This document shows, in pieces, positions 1 to 8,115 of a DNA stretch of 64,000 nt. The notes beneath the pieces were generated by a model. That model worked only from the letters and a program-made list of their open reading frames with translations. It was not told where the DNA came from and ran no database searches. This DNA is from JAFGUF01 sp040883315 (GTDB lineage Bacteria; Bacillota; Clostridia; Christensenellales; UMGS416). A program made the translations under genes and the position numbers. Positions within the stretch are counted from its first letter, which is position 1; every line of letters starts with the position of its first letter. The stretch is taken from NCBI GenBank assembly GCA_040883315.1, contig JBFLKU010000006.1:1-64000 (forward strand), written 5' to 3'.

Positions 1-30
1 AAGTGGAGAGCATGCGGGAGCAGGACAGGG

Positions 31-63
31 CGAAAACAATTTTGCGAAGCAAAGTTGCGAAAG
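31..63 (+). repeat. Intergenic repeat E, copy 1 (upstream of tRNA-Pro)
   Basis: A 33-nt element that recurs without gaps at 197-229, on the other side of the tRNA-Pro gene, with 27 of 33 bases identical. It contains a small hairpin TTTGC-GAA-GCAAA (41-53). In copy 2 the hairpin reads TTTAC-GAA-GTAAA, so one base pair has changed on both sides. That suggests the folded form matters. Function unknown. Confidence 0.6.
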
Positions 64-80
64 CCAAAACTGAATAATGA

Positions 81-157
81 CTGGGTGTGGCGCAGCTTGG
101 TAGCGTGCTTGAATGGGGTTCAAGAGGCCGGAGGTTCAAATCCTCTCACCCAGACCA
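81..157 (+). tRNA. tRNA-Pro (anticodon GGG)
   Basis: The cloverleaf can be drawn by eye. The acceptor stem CTGGGTG (81-87) pairs with CACCCAG (147-153). The D-arm is GCGC/GCGT, and the anticodon stem CTTGA/TCAAG holds the loop ATGGGGT with anticodon GGG at 115-117, reading proline codon CCC. The T-arm is GGAGG-TTCAAAT-CCTCT. Discriminator A is followed by an encoded CCA (155-157). The gene lies between two copies of repeat E and just upstream of an accessory region, a typical place for integration. Confidence 0.95.
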
Positions 158-190
158 TAAAAGGACAACGAGAGTTGTCCTTTTATGGTC
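153..190 (+). terminator. Terminator hairpin overlapping the tRNA 3' end
   Basis: A perfect 17-bp inverted repeat (153-169 and 174-190) with a GAGA loop. The left arm includes the last base of the acceptor stem, the discriminator and the CCA of tRNA-Pro. The right arm contains TTTT. It probably ends or processes the tRNA transcript. The symmetry through the mature 3' end is unusual, because the hairpin would compete with acceptor-stem folding. Confidence 0.7.
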
Positions 191-196
191 TTAGCA

Positions 197-229
197 CGAA
201 AGATATTTTACGAAGTAAAGTTTCGAAAG
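197..229 (+). repeat. Intergenic repeat E, copy 2
   Basis: Second copy of the 33-nt element at 31-63 (27 of 33 identical), with a compensated base-pair change in its TTTAC-GAA-GTAAA hairpin. It leads directly into repeat A. Confidence 0.6.
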
Positions 230-232
230 TGC

Positions 233-355
233 AGACCAGGTGCTTGGATCGAAATAGATGCACCATAAGAAAACCGCTGTACAAGCGGTTTTTTTGGAAT
301 TTTAAGAGCTTTTTATTTTATTACTAAACCGTAGATGTATTTGGGCATTTTTTTA
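233..355 (+). repeat. Intergenic repeat A (unit with terminator)
   Basis: About 120 bp that align along their whole length, by eye at roughly 75-80% identity, with 1142-1262. The unit has a conserved segment ending TCGAAATAGATGCACCA, then a terminator (AAACCGCT/AGCGGTTT, 271-291, plus a T run), then an AT-rich tail containing ATTACTAAACC. In copy B the terminator stem has changed on both arms. It separates tRNA-Pro from the first orphan gene. No gene is visible from 158 to 545. Confidence 0.7.
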
Positions 356-461
356 GCACTAAAGAGGATTCGAACTTAATTATATCAAAAAGAAGTATCT
401 TAGCTTTAATTAAAAATCAAAATATTGTATACAAATTGAGTTTTCTGAATAATGTGTATTA

Positions 462-470
462 TGCTATAAT
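462..470 (+). promoter_or_regulatory. Extended -10 promoter of the first orphan gene
   Basis: TGCTATAAT (TGn plus TATAAT) lies about 75 bases before the likely start. No convincing -35 hexamer is seen at normal spacing. Confidence 0.35.
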
Positions 471-545
471 ATTGCAATATACAGGTATGAGATTTTTAAA
501 CACATTTTTATGTGTTATATAAAAAAGAAAGTGGTAATAATAATT

Positions 546-1046
546 ATGAATAATAAAAAGCTTCTTATACCAACGCATATAAAAGAGTTTTATAAAAATG
601 TTAAGGGCGACGAGTTTTCAACTGAAGGTGATTTGCTATGCACTTGCGGACATTATAAGTTCAGCATATTATTGGGAGCTGATTTATCAGGTGAATACAT
701 AGGAACAATTGAATATAAAGGCGACTATTATTTGATAGTATATGCTGTTTGTGGAAAGTGCGGTAAAGAGGTACTTATATTTGATAATAATCAACATGGG
801 TGGGATGGATTTGTCTGTTCTAACACTGATAAAACAGAATACCCAAAAAATGAATTTAAACCATTGCCTCAAGATGATTTTGTTAAAATAAAACTTATGT
901 TCCAAGGAGAAGGTATAGACGATTTTATTAATGAAACAGATGGAGAATTTCCTAAAGAACGCTGGGTAGATGGATTTGGTTGGTTTGCTATGTCGATTTG
1001 TGAAAGCAAGGAGTTTAAAGAAATCATATCTTTTGAAACCATGTAA
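546..1046 (+). CDS. Hypothetical zinc-ribbon-like protein
   Basis: I do not recognise this family. The 166-residue soluble protein has two cysteine clusters: C-x-C near residues 33-35 and CGKCGK near 68-73, about 35 residues apart, which could hold one Zn ion. The rest is acidic and rich in aromatics, with no membrane segment. I chose the ATG at 546, with a weak purine-rich site 11 bases upstream; an in-frame ATG at 510 would add 12 hydrophobic residues. The gene is AT-rich, stands alone, and is bracketed by repeats A and B, so it looks like an accessory insertion. Function is unknown. Confidence 0.6.
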   Translation: MNNKKLLIPTHIKEFYKNVKGDEFSTEGDLLCTCGHYKFSILLGADLSGEYIGTIEYKGDYYLIVYAVCGKCGKEVLIFDNNQHGWDGFVCSNTDKTEYPKNEFKPLPQDDFVKIKLMFQGEGIDDFINETDGEFPKERWVDGFGWFAMSICESKEFKEIISFETM

Positions 1047-1114
1047 ATTTAGTGATATCTGTATTAGATACCCTCAATAAACATTTATGTGTGAGTGATA
1101 TATTTATTTAAACA

Positions 1115-1171
1115 TGCATCTATTTCGAGCTACTCTTCCATAGACAAGGTGCTTAGCTCGAAATAGATGCA
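1115..1171. repeat. 18-bp inverted repeat at the head of repeat B
   Basis: The sequence at 1115-1132 (reading TGCATCTATTTCGAGCTA) is a perfect reverse complement of 1154-1171, with a 21-base spacer. The right arm is the conserved core of repeats A, B and D. Transcribed, it would form a strong hairpin just before the terminator at 1180. Confidence 0.75.
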
Positions 1172-1262
1172 CCACTGGGAAACCGCCTATATAGGCGGTT
1201 TTTCGGTATTTTCAAGATTAATATATTATTACTAAACCTCAGATACATTTGGATGTTTTTTA
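1142..1262 (+). repeat. Intergenic repeat B (unit with terminator)
   Basis: Second full copy of the unit at 233-355. It contains the core TAGCTCGAAATAGATGCA, then the palindromic terminator AAACCGCCTA/TAGGCGGTTT (1180-1201) with trailing T bases, then the ATTACTAAACC tail. It follows the first orphan gene and probably terminates it. No gene is visible from 1047 to 1483. Confidence 0.7.
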
Positions 1263-1291
1263 TACAATCACACATTATGTACTTTCAAACA

Positions 1292-1320
1292 TTGATCTGA
1301 ATTAATTTCAGTTTTATGAT
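1292..1320 (+). promoter_or_regulatory. Possible promoter for the gene at 1484
   Basis: TTGATC, 17 bases, TATGAT; an overlapping TATAAT lies at 1320-1325. It is about 160 bases before the gene, so the leader would be long. Confidence 0.35.
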
Positions 1321-1483
1321 ATAATATCAAAAGACATTAATGTAAGTAGATTATTTAGAATAGCCAATGTACTGAATAACCGATCGGGTTGCGTGTATAA
1401 TTGCAATAGTTTCTAGTGACAGAAAATACTAAATGCAACTCTATAGTTTAGCAATAAAAAACACTACGCAATAGGGAAATATA

Positions 1484-2314
1484 ATGAGTTATAAGAAATT
1501 CAAAACGATATATGTGACATTTTTAGTCATGCTTATTTGGGGATTTTGCAACATGCTAATGGGTGGGTATGTCCTGTTTGAAACCATCAGAAACAAAGAC
1601 GCATTTGTGTGGCCATTAACTTTTTATATGATGATACTGCCTCTCATTGTAACGTCAGTATATTTGTTGTGCTTTTTGATTTGGTCAAAGGTAACACAGC
1701 AGGGAAAAGATTTTTGGGAAAGATATAACAGAATTGACCAAGGCAAAGTGATAGATGAAATTGACGGCATAGACTACTACAAGGACATTCCTTTATACTA
1801 CGGAAGAAGCACATTTATGCTGTCCAGAAATGCGGTTCGTATATGGCTGTTTATTTTGCTGGTTGTCATTCTTTATCCAACTCTAATAATGATAAAAGAC
1901 ATTCTCACTTCCTCAGGACGTGACGTCCGGATGCTGATTACATCTCTGTTTCCTTTTATTGTGGCATTGTTTTTTAATGTAAGAAACAGCATCAACCGCA
2001 TCACAATAGATAAAAACGGTGTACACGTAAAAAACTATCTTTCAGGATTTAAGCACACCTTGAAGTGGGGGGAAATTAAAAGCGTAGGTATAAGCCTATA
2101 TGACAAAGACGCAAAAAGCAGTTGGAACTACATTTATTTTTCTGCTAAAGAAATAGTAAAAACCAAAGAAATAAGAAAATACAGAGAGAAAAAAACAATG
2201 CTTATGACACGCTACAGACCAAAGATTATCCATCTTGTGCTTCAATACTGGAATAAGGAAATACTAAACTTAAATAAACAAGACGACTGGAACTGGTACG
2301 TAAAAATGAACTAA
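1484..2314 (+). CDS. Hypothetical membrane protein with PH-like tail
   Basis: A 276-residue protein with four probable membrane segments (about 10-32, 48-68, 122-142 and 155-172). The soluble C-terminal part begins RITIDKNGVHVKN and continues with KWGEIKSVGI, which resembles the small bacterial PH-like domains found behind membrane hairpins; that is a resemblance only. The ATG at 1484 follows an AGGG-type ribosome site. It is a single-gene unit between repeat B and the partial copy C. Function unknown. Confidence 0.6.
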   Translation: MSYKKFKTIYVTFLVMLIWGFCNMLMGGYVLFETIRNKDAFVWPLTFYMMILPLIVTSVYLLCFLIWSKVTQQGKDFWERYNRIDQGKVIDEIDGIDYYKDIPLYYGRSTFMLSRNAVRIWLFILLVVILYPTLIMIKDILTSSGRDVRMLITSLFPFIVALFFNVRNSINRITIDKNGVHVKNYLSGFKHTLKWGEIKSVGISLYDKDAKSSWNYIYFSAKEIVKTKEIRKYREKKTMLMTRYRPKIIHLVLQYWNKEILNLNKQDDWNWYVKMN

Positions 2315-2401
2315 GTACTAAGATATGAACACAAACATAAGAATTATAAAATTATGAGGATAATTGCCCAGTTAAATTATGGTGAGAGAAAGTTATATTT
2401 C

Positions 2402-2450
2402 CGATGCGCCATAATAAAAACCGCAATAAAAGCGGTTTTTTGGCATTCTC
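2402..2450 (+). repeat. Partial intergenic repeat C with terminator
   Basis: GATGCGCCATAATAAAAACC here matches GATGCACCATAAGAAAACC of repeat A. It is followed by the equivalent terminator (AAAAACCGC/GCGGTTTTT, 2416-2440) but lacks the upstream core. It lies just after the second orphan gene. Nothing else was found in 2315-2621 apart from a 62-codon frame that runs through this hairpin and is probably not a gene. Confidence 0.5.
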
Positions 2451-2621
2451 GGGGTTTTTCAAGCTTTAGCAACATTAAAGCATTGCTTTCACACATATGT
2501 TATCACTTACTAACCAATAATGTGTACAATATTTCTAGGTAAAACCATTATAATTACTCCTGTGTATTAGCCAAAAATCTCTTGAATACTAATTTTGTAT
2601 TTTATGCAAAAAACGATTACC

Positions 2622-3383
2622 TTAAATATCAATATTTTTTATATGCTCAGCATAGTAATAATCCCAGGACAGAACAGTGTATAAGCCAAGCATCATAAAG
2701 TGGAAAATTACCGTGACGAACGCCATATAGGGAGTGATAATAATAAATGCCGCTATGGTGGTAATCAGGCTAAAAATCAAATATATATTTAAAAGGTATT
2801 TATAGACTTTAGAATATTTTGCTTTGCGAATTTTTATATTGTGCGCTGCTTTATCCCTATAATATTTAACTGCTGCTGACAATCGCTTTACGCTGCCTAT
2901 TAAATAAATTATTGCAATGTAGACAATGAAAAAGCCCAGTGGAAATGAGCGTTCGTAGATATATTTTTCTGAACCCAGAATATGGGCGATTTCTTTACCG
3001 TTGTGATTAAAGATAACTGCATCGTAACTGTGGTAAGGAGTATAAGTTTTTTTTAAAAGGTATTCACCTATTTTAGTCCATGCAATAGTGGTTTTTACAA
3101 ATTGGGTGCAGCCTTCGTATACCACATAGGGGGAACCTGTATTTTCATATTTGTTAGGGTTTATATCATAATGGGTTACTGTTACGCTTATGGGTTCTCC
3201 ATTCCGTTTTTGGTATTCAATAATTTTGTAGTGCAGAATACTATTTCTTAATATAATGATGCCGAGCACGAATATTAAAGTAATTAGAATGATGTTAATA
3301 AAAAAGCGAAGAGGTTTGATGCCTGGCTTTCTAGCAGATGATAGTATCGGTTCAACAAGATAAGCACGTACACTTCTAAACAT
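2622..3383 (-). CDS. Hypothetical membrane protein
   Basis: A 253-residue protein I do not recognise. Hydrophobic segments lie near residues 27-48, 147-165, 197-218 and 222-242. Between the first two is an exported-looking domain of about 100 residues with the motif SPYVVYEGC. The only ribosome-site candidate, AAAGGA, is 12 bases before the ATG, so the start is uncertain. It is the only minus-strand gene in the accessory stretch, convergent with the gene at 1484, and AT-rich like its neighbours. Confidence 0.55.
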   Translation of the reverse strand: MFRSVRAYLVEPILSSARKPGIKPLRFFINIILITLIFVLGIIILRNSILHYKIIEYQKRNGEPISVTVTHYDINPNKYENTGSPYVVYEGCTQFVKTTIAWTKIGEYLLKKTYTPYHSYDAVIFNHNGKEIAHILGSEKYIYERSFPLGFFIVYIAIIYLIGSVKRLSAAVKYYRDKAAHNIKIRKAKYSKVYKYLLNIYLIFSLITTIAAFIIITPYMAFVTVIFHFMMLGLYTVLSWDYYYAEHIKNIDI

Positions 3384-3739
3384 AGTTATATACAGTCCTT
3401 TCCACTAACAATATTTTCAAATGAACTATCGATTTTACTACATTTTCTGTTGAAAAGGCAGCCAGTACCTTCAATATACGAATTAGGGTAGCTAAACTAA
3501 AAATCTTTCTAACATACCTTTTTATGTTTATAATGCAAGTATTTTATCATTTTAAAGTATTAATATCAATTATTATATGGTGTAAAAATTTCTACATTGC
3601 CAAGCCATACGTTGCACATTAGGCTGATATTTCTCTACAGTACTAAGAAGAGATTTTCTGTGGAACAGAGTGCTATGATATTAACATTTTTAGTAGACGA
3701 TTGATTATGGTCAAAGAGAGTGTTGTGATAACAATATAT

Positions 3740-3767
3740 GGTGCATCTATTTCGAGCTAAGCATCCA
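3740..3767 (-). repeat. Repeat core D, inverted
   Basis: On the minus strand this reads GGATGCTTAGCTCGAAATAG then ATGCACC, nearly identical to the core of repeat B and in the opposite orientation. The rest of 3384-4000 holds a terminator (3777-3812) and a -10 element (3943-3951), with no gene. Confidence 0.65.
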
Positions 3768-3776
3768 GACAAAAAC

Positions 3777-3826
3777 AATCCGAACCGTATAGTTTTAAAA
3801 ATGGGTTCGGATTTGTTGTATTTTTT
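3777..3826 (+). terminator. Intrinsic terminator after repeat D
   Basis: AATCCGAACC (3777-3786) pairs with GGTTCGGATT (3804-3813), followed by a T-rich tract. No gene directly upstream uses it on the plus strand, so it may belong to the repeat unit itself. Confidence 0.5.
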
Positions 3827-3942
3827 AATGACTTATAAGCGAATTCCTTTTTTATTTTTCAAGCTAAGGGTAAACTTAAGATAAAATTTTTTTTATAATT
3901 TGTAGGTGTGTTTATTTAAAAAAGAAACAATACCAATGTTTG

Positions 3943-3951
3943 TGATATAAT
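3943..3951 (+). promoter_or_regulatory. Extended -10 promoter for the gene at 4001
   Basis: TGATATAAT (TGn-TATAAT) lies 50 bases before the ATG; no clear -35 is seen. Confidence 0.4.
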
Positions 3952-4000
3952 AGAGCAATTATTAGTTAACAAATAGGTTTCTGAGAAGGTATAAATTTTA

Positions 4001-5257
4001 ATGGATAGAAACAGTTTTGAAAGAGCATTATTATTTGGGTTTGGAAGTGCAGTCATTCATCTATCTAATTGTAATAACTCTACGGAATATAATGATATTT
4101 TGTTTGAGTATTCAATTAAAGATTCGGCATATGATGTACAATGTGAAGGTACAAAAGCTCAGTATTTATGGGATTTAATCAAACAAGTTGGCAACATGGA
4201 AGAACTGCAAAGCAGGATTATAAATTCATTAAAGGATGACAATCCGGGGATATATCAACAACAAGTGTTTGAACTAGGCATATTATTCTATAAAGAATCA
4301 AATTATAATCCGATTTCTATAATGCTTGAAAACTGTCGTTACGATAAAGAATATGGTTGCTTCATAGGTTGTGATGAACTCGCAGAAGTAGCTGACAAAA
4401 ATCAAATTTTATTTTTAGCTAATTTAATTGCTGCTAGATTTCAGGAAGACGAATATTACGATGGTGAAAGTTTTTTTATAGAGAATCTGCAAAAGAGATT
4501 TGATGATGATTATCTTAAAGGATTATTTAGAGATTTATTGGAACACAATAAAAAGTTTGAAAAGTACTTTATTAAAGAACTAAATTACACCCCTCAAAAA
4601 TATACATATTTAAGGCCTACATATGAGGAAATTAAAGCAAAGCTGTTGGAATACAATCCTGTACCTAGTTATCATAAAATGTGCCCTTGGGCAAGAAAAG
4701 CTGAGGAATTCGAGTTACAGTTAGTAGAACATGATATTAATCATTCAAGCGATACCCAACTTGTTCGCGAGTTATTGTATGCGTTTTCTCTTGTACCATA
4801 TAAAGGCAACGTTGAAAAAGTACTTGGTTTTCTGGACAATCCTACATTATCAGAAAGTGCAGTATGTGCATTAAAGTGGAAGTCAGATAAAAGAATCAGG
4901 AAAAAGGCAATTAACATAATTTCAAGTGCACTAAACTGGTATGACTATATACCATTACTATTGAATAATTATCAAACCGGTGACTATAAACTGATTTTTT
5001 TGATGTGTAACAATGATTATGATGAAGACTTGTGGCATGTTATACAAACGAGAATGAACGAAATGTTTGATAAATACGAGAATACATATTGCCATGAATT
5101 ATATGCTCTTTTGTATAAACATAATAGGTGTACTATATGCAGAAAAAAGATGGTTGGCTATATGCTTCGAGACAGGTTTGATGACAGTGTAATACTGAAT
5201 GAGCTGAAAAGGGATGTAAATATTGAGACTAGAGAGATTATAAAATCATTAAATTGA
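4001..5257 (+). CDS. Hypothetical helical-repeat protein
   Basis: A 418-residue soluble protein, not assigned to a family. It is almost entirely helical by residue pattern. The stretch from about 235 to 330 has HEAT-like spacing of hydrophobic helices (for example ELLYAFSLVPYKGNVEKVLG and RIRKKAINIISSALN). A CTIC motif sits near residue 383. The ATG follows AGAAGG at about 10 bases. It is monocistronic, AT-rich and the last gene of the accessory stretch, and could be a scaffold or partner protein. Confidence 0.6.
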   Translation: MDRNSFERALLFGFGSAVIHLSNCNNSTEYNDILFEYSIKDSAYDVQCEGTKAQYLWDLIKQVGNMEELQSRIINSLKDDNPGIYQQQVFELGILFYKESNYNPISIMLENCRYDKEYGCFIGCDELAEVADKNQILFLANLIAARFQEDEYYDGESFFIENLQKRFDDDYLKGLFRDLLEHNKKFEKYFIKELNYTPQKYTYLRPTYEEIKAKLLEYNPVPSYHKMCPWARKAEEFELQLVEHDINHSSDTQLVRELLYAFSLVPYKGNVEKVLGFLDNPTLSESAVCALKWKSDKRIRKKAINIISSALNWYDYIPLLLNNYQTGDYKLIFLMCNNDYDEDLWHVIQTRMNEMFDKYENTYCHELYALLYKHNRCTICRKKMVGYMLRDRFDDSVILNELKRDVNIETREIIKSLN

Positions 5258-5386
5258 ATACAATTATAAATAATCTAAATAAATTGATACAGTACCTTAA
5301 TTATTGACATACAAAACACAAAAAAGTATTAAGTGAATTTAGAAAATAATTTTGTGCCTCATCCCCTATTTACACAAACATACCAT

Positions 5387-5415
5387 TTGACTAACCCTAA
5401 ATCACAATATATAAT
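5387..5415 (+). promoter_or_regulatory. Promoter of ddl-murF
   Basis: TTGACT, 17 bases, TATAAT. This is a near-consensus housekeeping promoter about 70 bases before ddl. A second match (TTGACA, 17 bases, TATTAA) lies at 5304-5332. Confidence 0.65.
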
Positions 5416-5487
5416 TATTAGGTTATATTCAAGTATAGCAATATGCGAACAGCAAATATAAAAAACATATAATTGGAGAGCAAATAG

Positions 5488-6540
5488 ATGAATATAGTAG
5501 TACTTAGCGGCGGACTAAGCGTAGAAAGAGACGTTTCATTATGCACAGGGTCACTAGTGGCAAAGGCACTTATCAGAAAGGGACATAATGCGGTGATGGT
5601 GGACGTTATCGGCGACTACGAAATAGAGGACGGCGACTGCAGGAAATATATTGAGACATGCAGGCAGAGAGAGGCTATTACATATTCAGTGAAAAAGGAA
5701 GCTCCCGATGTAAAAAAGATGCGCGCAGAGGTGGAGAAAAAAGGGAAGGGCATATTCGGCAAAAATGTGCTTAACCTATGCATGGCATCGGATATGGTAT
5801 TCATGGCACTTCACGGAGGCGAAGGCGAGGACGGCAGGATTCAGGCAGCGTTGGATTTGTTCGGTGTGAAGTACACTGGCTCTAGTTCGCTGGGCAGCAG
5901 CGTAGCCATGAGCAAAAGGTTCACAAAGCAGGTGTTTGAAGTGAACAAAATACTATCTCCTGCATATAGAATGATACTGCAAAAGGACTACACAGAGGAG
6001 CTGCTAAACAGCACCAAAATGCCATGCGTGGTGAAGACAAGCGCAGGCGGCTCCAGTGTGGGCGTATATATTGCACAGAATAAAGATGAGCTGAAAAAAG
6101 CACTGGACGAGGCTTTCTATCTGGAAGATACAGTGATACTTGAAGAATACATAAAAGGCGTGGAATACACATGCGGTGTGTTTGACGGCAAAGGGCTGCC
6201 GGTGGTGGAGATACGCCCCAACGAAGGCTTTTATGACTACGAGCATAAATATCAGGCGGGCACTACTGTGGAGATTTGCCCAGCGCCATCATTGGATGAT
6301 GACCAGGCAAAAAAAATGCAGGATATAGCGGTGAAGGCACATAATGCACTGGGGCTGGATGTATACTCTCGTGCGGATTTTATAATGAATGATAAGGGTG
6401 AAATGTACTGCCTGGAGGTGAACACGCTGCCGGGCATGACTCCTACTAGTTTGCTTCCTCAGGAAGCCGCTGCAATCGGCATAGACTATGATGAACTGTG
6501 CCACCAGATGATAGTACTTTCTATGGAAAAGTATAAATAA
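5488..6540 (+). CDS. ddl: D-alanine--D-alanine ligase
   Basis: Joins two D-alanines with ATP in the cytoplasm to make the dipeptide that MurF adds to the peptidoglycan precursor. Length 350 is normal. Visible landmarks are the N-terminal GGLSVERDVSL (8-18), LHGGEGEDG (108-116), the ATP-grasp loop AGGSSVGV (186-193), the omega-loop FYDYEHKY (248-255) and the C-terminal EVNTLPGMTPTSLLP (310-324) that holds metal and phosphate. The Tyr in the omega-loop is the type seen in D-Ala-D-Ala rather than D-Ala-D-Lac ligases. The ATG follows GGAGAG. murF begins 10 bases downstream. Confidence 0.95.
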   Translation: MNIVVLSGGLSVERDVSLCTGSLVAKALIRKGHNAVMVDVIGDYEIEDGDCRKYIETCRQREAITYSVKKEAPDVKKMRAEVEKKGKGIFGKNVLNLCMASDMVFMALHGGEGEDGRIQAALDLFGVKYTGSSSLGSSVAMSKRFTKQVFEVNKILSPAYRMILQKDYTEELLNSTKMPCVVKTSAGGSSVGVYIAQNKDELKKALDEAFYLEDTVILEEYIKGVEYTCGVFDGKGLPVVEIRPNEGFYDYEHKYQAGTTVEICPAPSLDDDQAKKMQDIAVKAHNALGLDVYSRADFIMNDKGEMYCLEVNTLPGMTPTSLLPQEAAAIGIDYDELCHQMIVLSMEKYK

Positions 6541-6550
6541 GGCGGAGAAA

Positions 6551-7909
6551 ATGGAACCAATTATTTTAAAAGACATATTAAAAGCCTGCGACGGAAAGTT
6601 TTTCGGCGACGAAAAAATTCTGGATAGGCAAATATACGAAATATCCACCAACAGCCGTGAAATCGTAGAGAACACATTGTTTGTTCCTATAGTCGGCGAC
6701 AAATTCGACGGGCATGATTTCATAGACAACGCCTTTAAAGACGGGTGCTTGTGTGCGCTTTCCCACAAAAAGCTGAACAGAGAAAACTATATTTTAGTGG
6801 AGGATGCGCTAAAATCATATAGAGACATAGCGGAATACTACAGAGGGCTTTTTGATGTAAAGGTGATTGCAATAACGGGCAGCGTGGGCAAAACCACAGC
6901 AAAAGAGATGATGGCATCGGTGCTGTCTCAAAAATATGATGTACTGAAAAACGAAGGCAATTTCAACAACGAGGTTGGGCTTCCAAAGACTTTGCTGAAT
7001 CTGGCAAAACACCATGAAATAGCCGTAGTGGAGATGGGAATGAATAGCTTTGGAGAAATCAGCAGACTGAGCAAAACAGCCAGACCGGACATATGCATTA
7101 TAATGAATATAGGCGATGCGCATATTGGGAAGCTAGGCAGCAGAGAAGGAATATTCAGAGCAAAAACAGAAATATTTGACTATATGAAAAAGGACGGTCA
7201 GGTGTTTTTATATGGCAATGATGATATGCTGGTGGCACTGAATGAAAGCGATCTAAATCCTGTTTTTTTCGGCGAGAGCAGCTACAATCATGTAAGCGTA
7301 AAAGGAATGCAGTCCTCCAATATAGAAGGCACAGAGATACAAGCCAATATAAACGGGGAGCTGGTGGACATAAAAATACCGGTACCGGGCGGATATATGG
7401 TGCCATCGGTGCTTTGTGCTGCAGCTGTTGGCAAATCGCTGGGATTGACTGACCGAGAGATACAGCAGGGCGTACTTTCATATAGACCTGCGAAGATGCG
7501 AAAAGAGATAATAAACACGGGCAATTTAACAATAATAAACGATGCATACAATGCCTGTGAGGATTCAATAATTGCTGGGCTGGAGCTTCTGGAGCTGGCA
7601 GTGGGCAGAAAGGCAGCCATACTAGGCGACATACTGGAGGTAGGCGAGCACGGGGAAAGAGTGCACTACAGTGTGGGGCAAAAGGCAGCAGAAAAAAACG
7701 TGGATATAATAATATGCTGCGGAGAGCAATCTTGGCATACATACAGGGGTATTACAGAAAACAGCGAAAAGAAGGCATACTATTTTGAGGACAAAGCTAA
7801 GATGCACCAAGAGCTGGATAAAATAATAAAAAAAGGAGATACAGTGCTGGTGAAGGCATCCAGAGGATGCAGATTTGAGGAGACAGTAGAGTATCTGAAA
7901 ACACTATAG
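6551..7909 (+). CDS. murF: UDP-MurNAc-tripeptide--D-Ala-D-Ala ligase
   Basis: Adds D-Ala-D-Ala to UDP-MurNAc-tripeptide, the last cytoplasmic step in making the pentapeptide. The protein has 452 residues. The N-terminal Mur domain contains STNSREI, the central ATPase domain has P-loop TGSVGKTT (109-116) followed by EGNFNNEVGLP, and the C-terminal domain contains INDAYNAC. The ATG follows GGCGGAG. It is cotranscribed with ddl, whose product is its substrate, and ends at the hairpin at 7922. Confidence 0.95.
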   Translation: MEPIILKDILKACDGKFFGDEKILDRQIYEISTNSREIVENTLFVPIVGDKFDGHDFIDNAFKDGCLCALSHKKLNRENYILVEDALKSYRDIAEYYRGLFDVKVIAITGSVGKTTAKEMMASVLSQKYDVLKNEGNFNNEVGLPKTLLNLAKHHEIAVVEMGMNSFGEISRLSKTARPDICIIMNIGDAHIGKLGSREGIFRAKTEIFDYMKKDGQVFLYGNDDMLVALNESDLNPVFFGESSYNHVSVKGMQSSNIEGTEIQANINGELVDIKIPVPGGYMVPSVLCAAAVGKSLGLTDREIQQGVLSYRPAKMRKEIINTGNLTIINDAYNACEDSIIAGLELLELAVGRKAAILGDILEVGEHGERVHYSVGQKAAEKNVDIIICCGEQSWHTYRGITENSEKKAYYFEDKAKMHQELDKIIKKGDTVLVKASRGCRFEETVEYLKTL

Positions 7910-7921
7910 ATAGATTTTTAT

Positions 7922-7944
7922 GCCAGCGATATGCTGGCGTTTTC
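7922..7944 (+). terminator. Terminator of ddl-murF
   Basis: GCCAGC-GATAT-GCTGGC followed by GTTTTC, 12 bases after the murF stop. Confidence 0.8.
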
Positions 7945-8115
7945 TTAATATGATTTTAGTCATACCAATTAAAAATTTTATATATGTTAATCAAATATTA
8001 CTTTTTTTTAACAATTAACGTTTTATTTTTTTTGAATATCGTGTATAATTAATGCGATATAGAAAGTAGCAGCTTTTTTCAAAAAGCATAGTATAAAGCA
8101 CAAAGTAGGTAAAAA

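Noticed and set aside
233..266. Remnant tRNA 3' end in repeat A
   Set aside because: GATGCACCA followed by a terminator looks tRNA-like, but no T-arm or acceptor pairing can be formed and copies B and D do not improve it.
55..327. 90-codon frame across the tRNA region
   Set aside because: Covers tRNA-Pro, its terminator and repeat A; not a protein gene.
2354..2542. 62-codon plus-strand frame
   Set aside because: Runs through the terminator of repeat C and has no ribosome site or recognisable sequence.
1..5300. Integrated phage or integrative element at tRNA-Pro
   Set aside because: No integrase, replication or structural gene is present, and no duplicate of the tRNA 3' end was found downstream.
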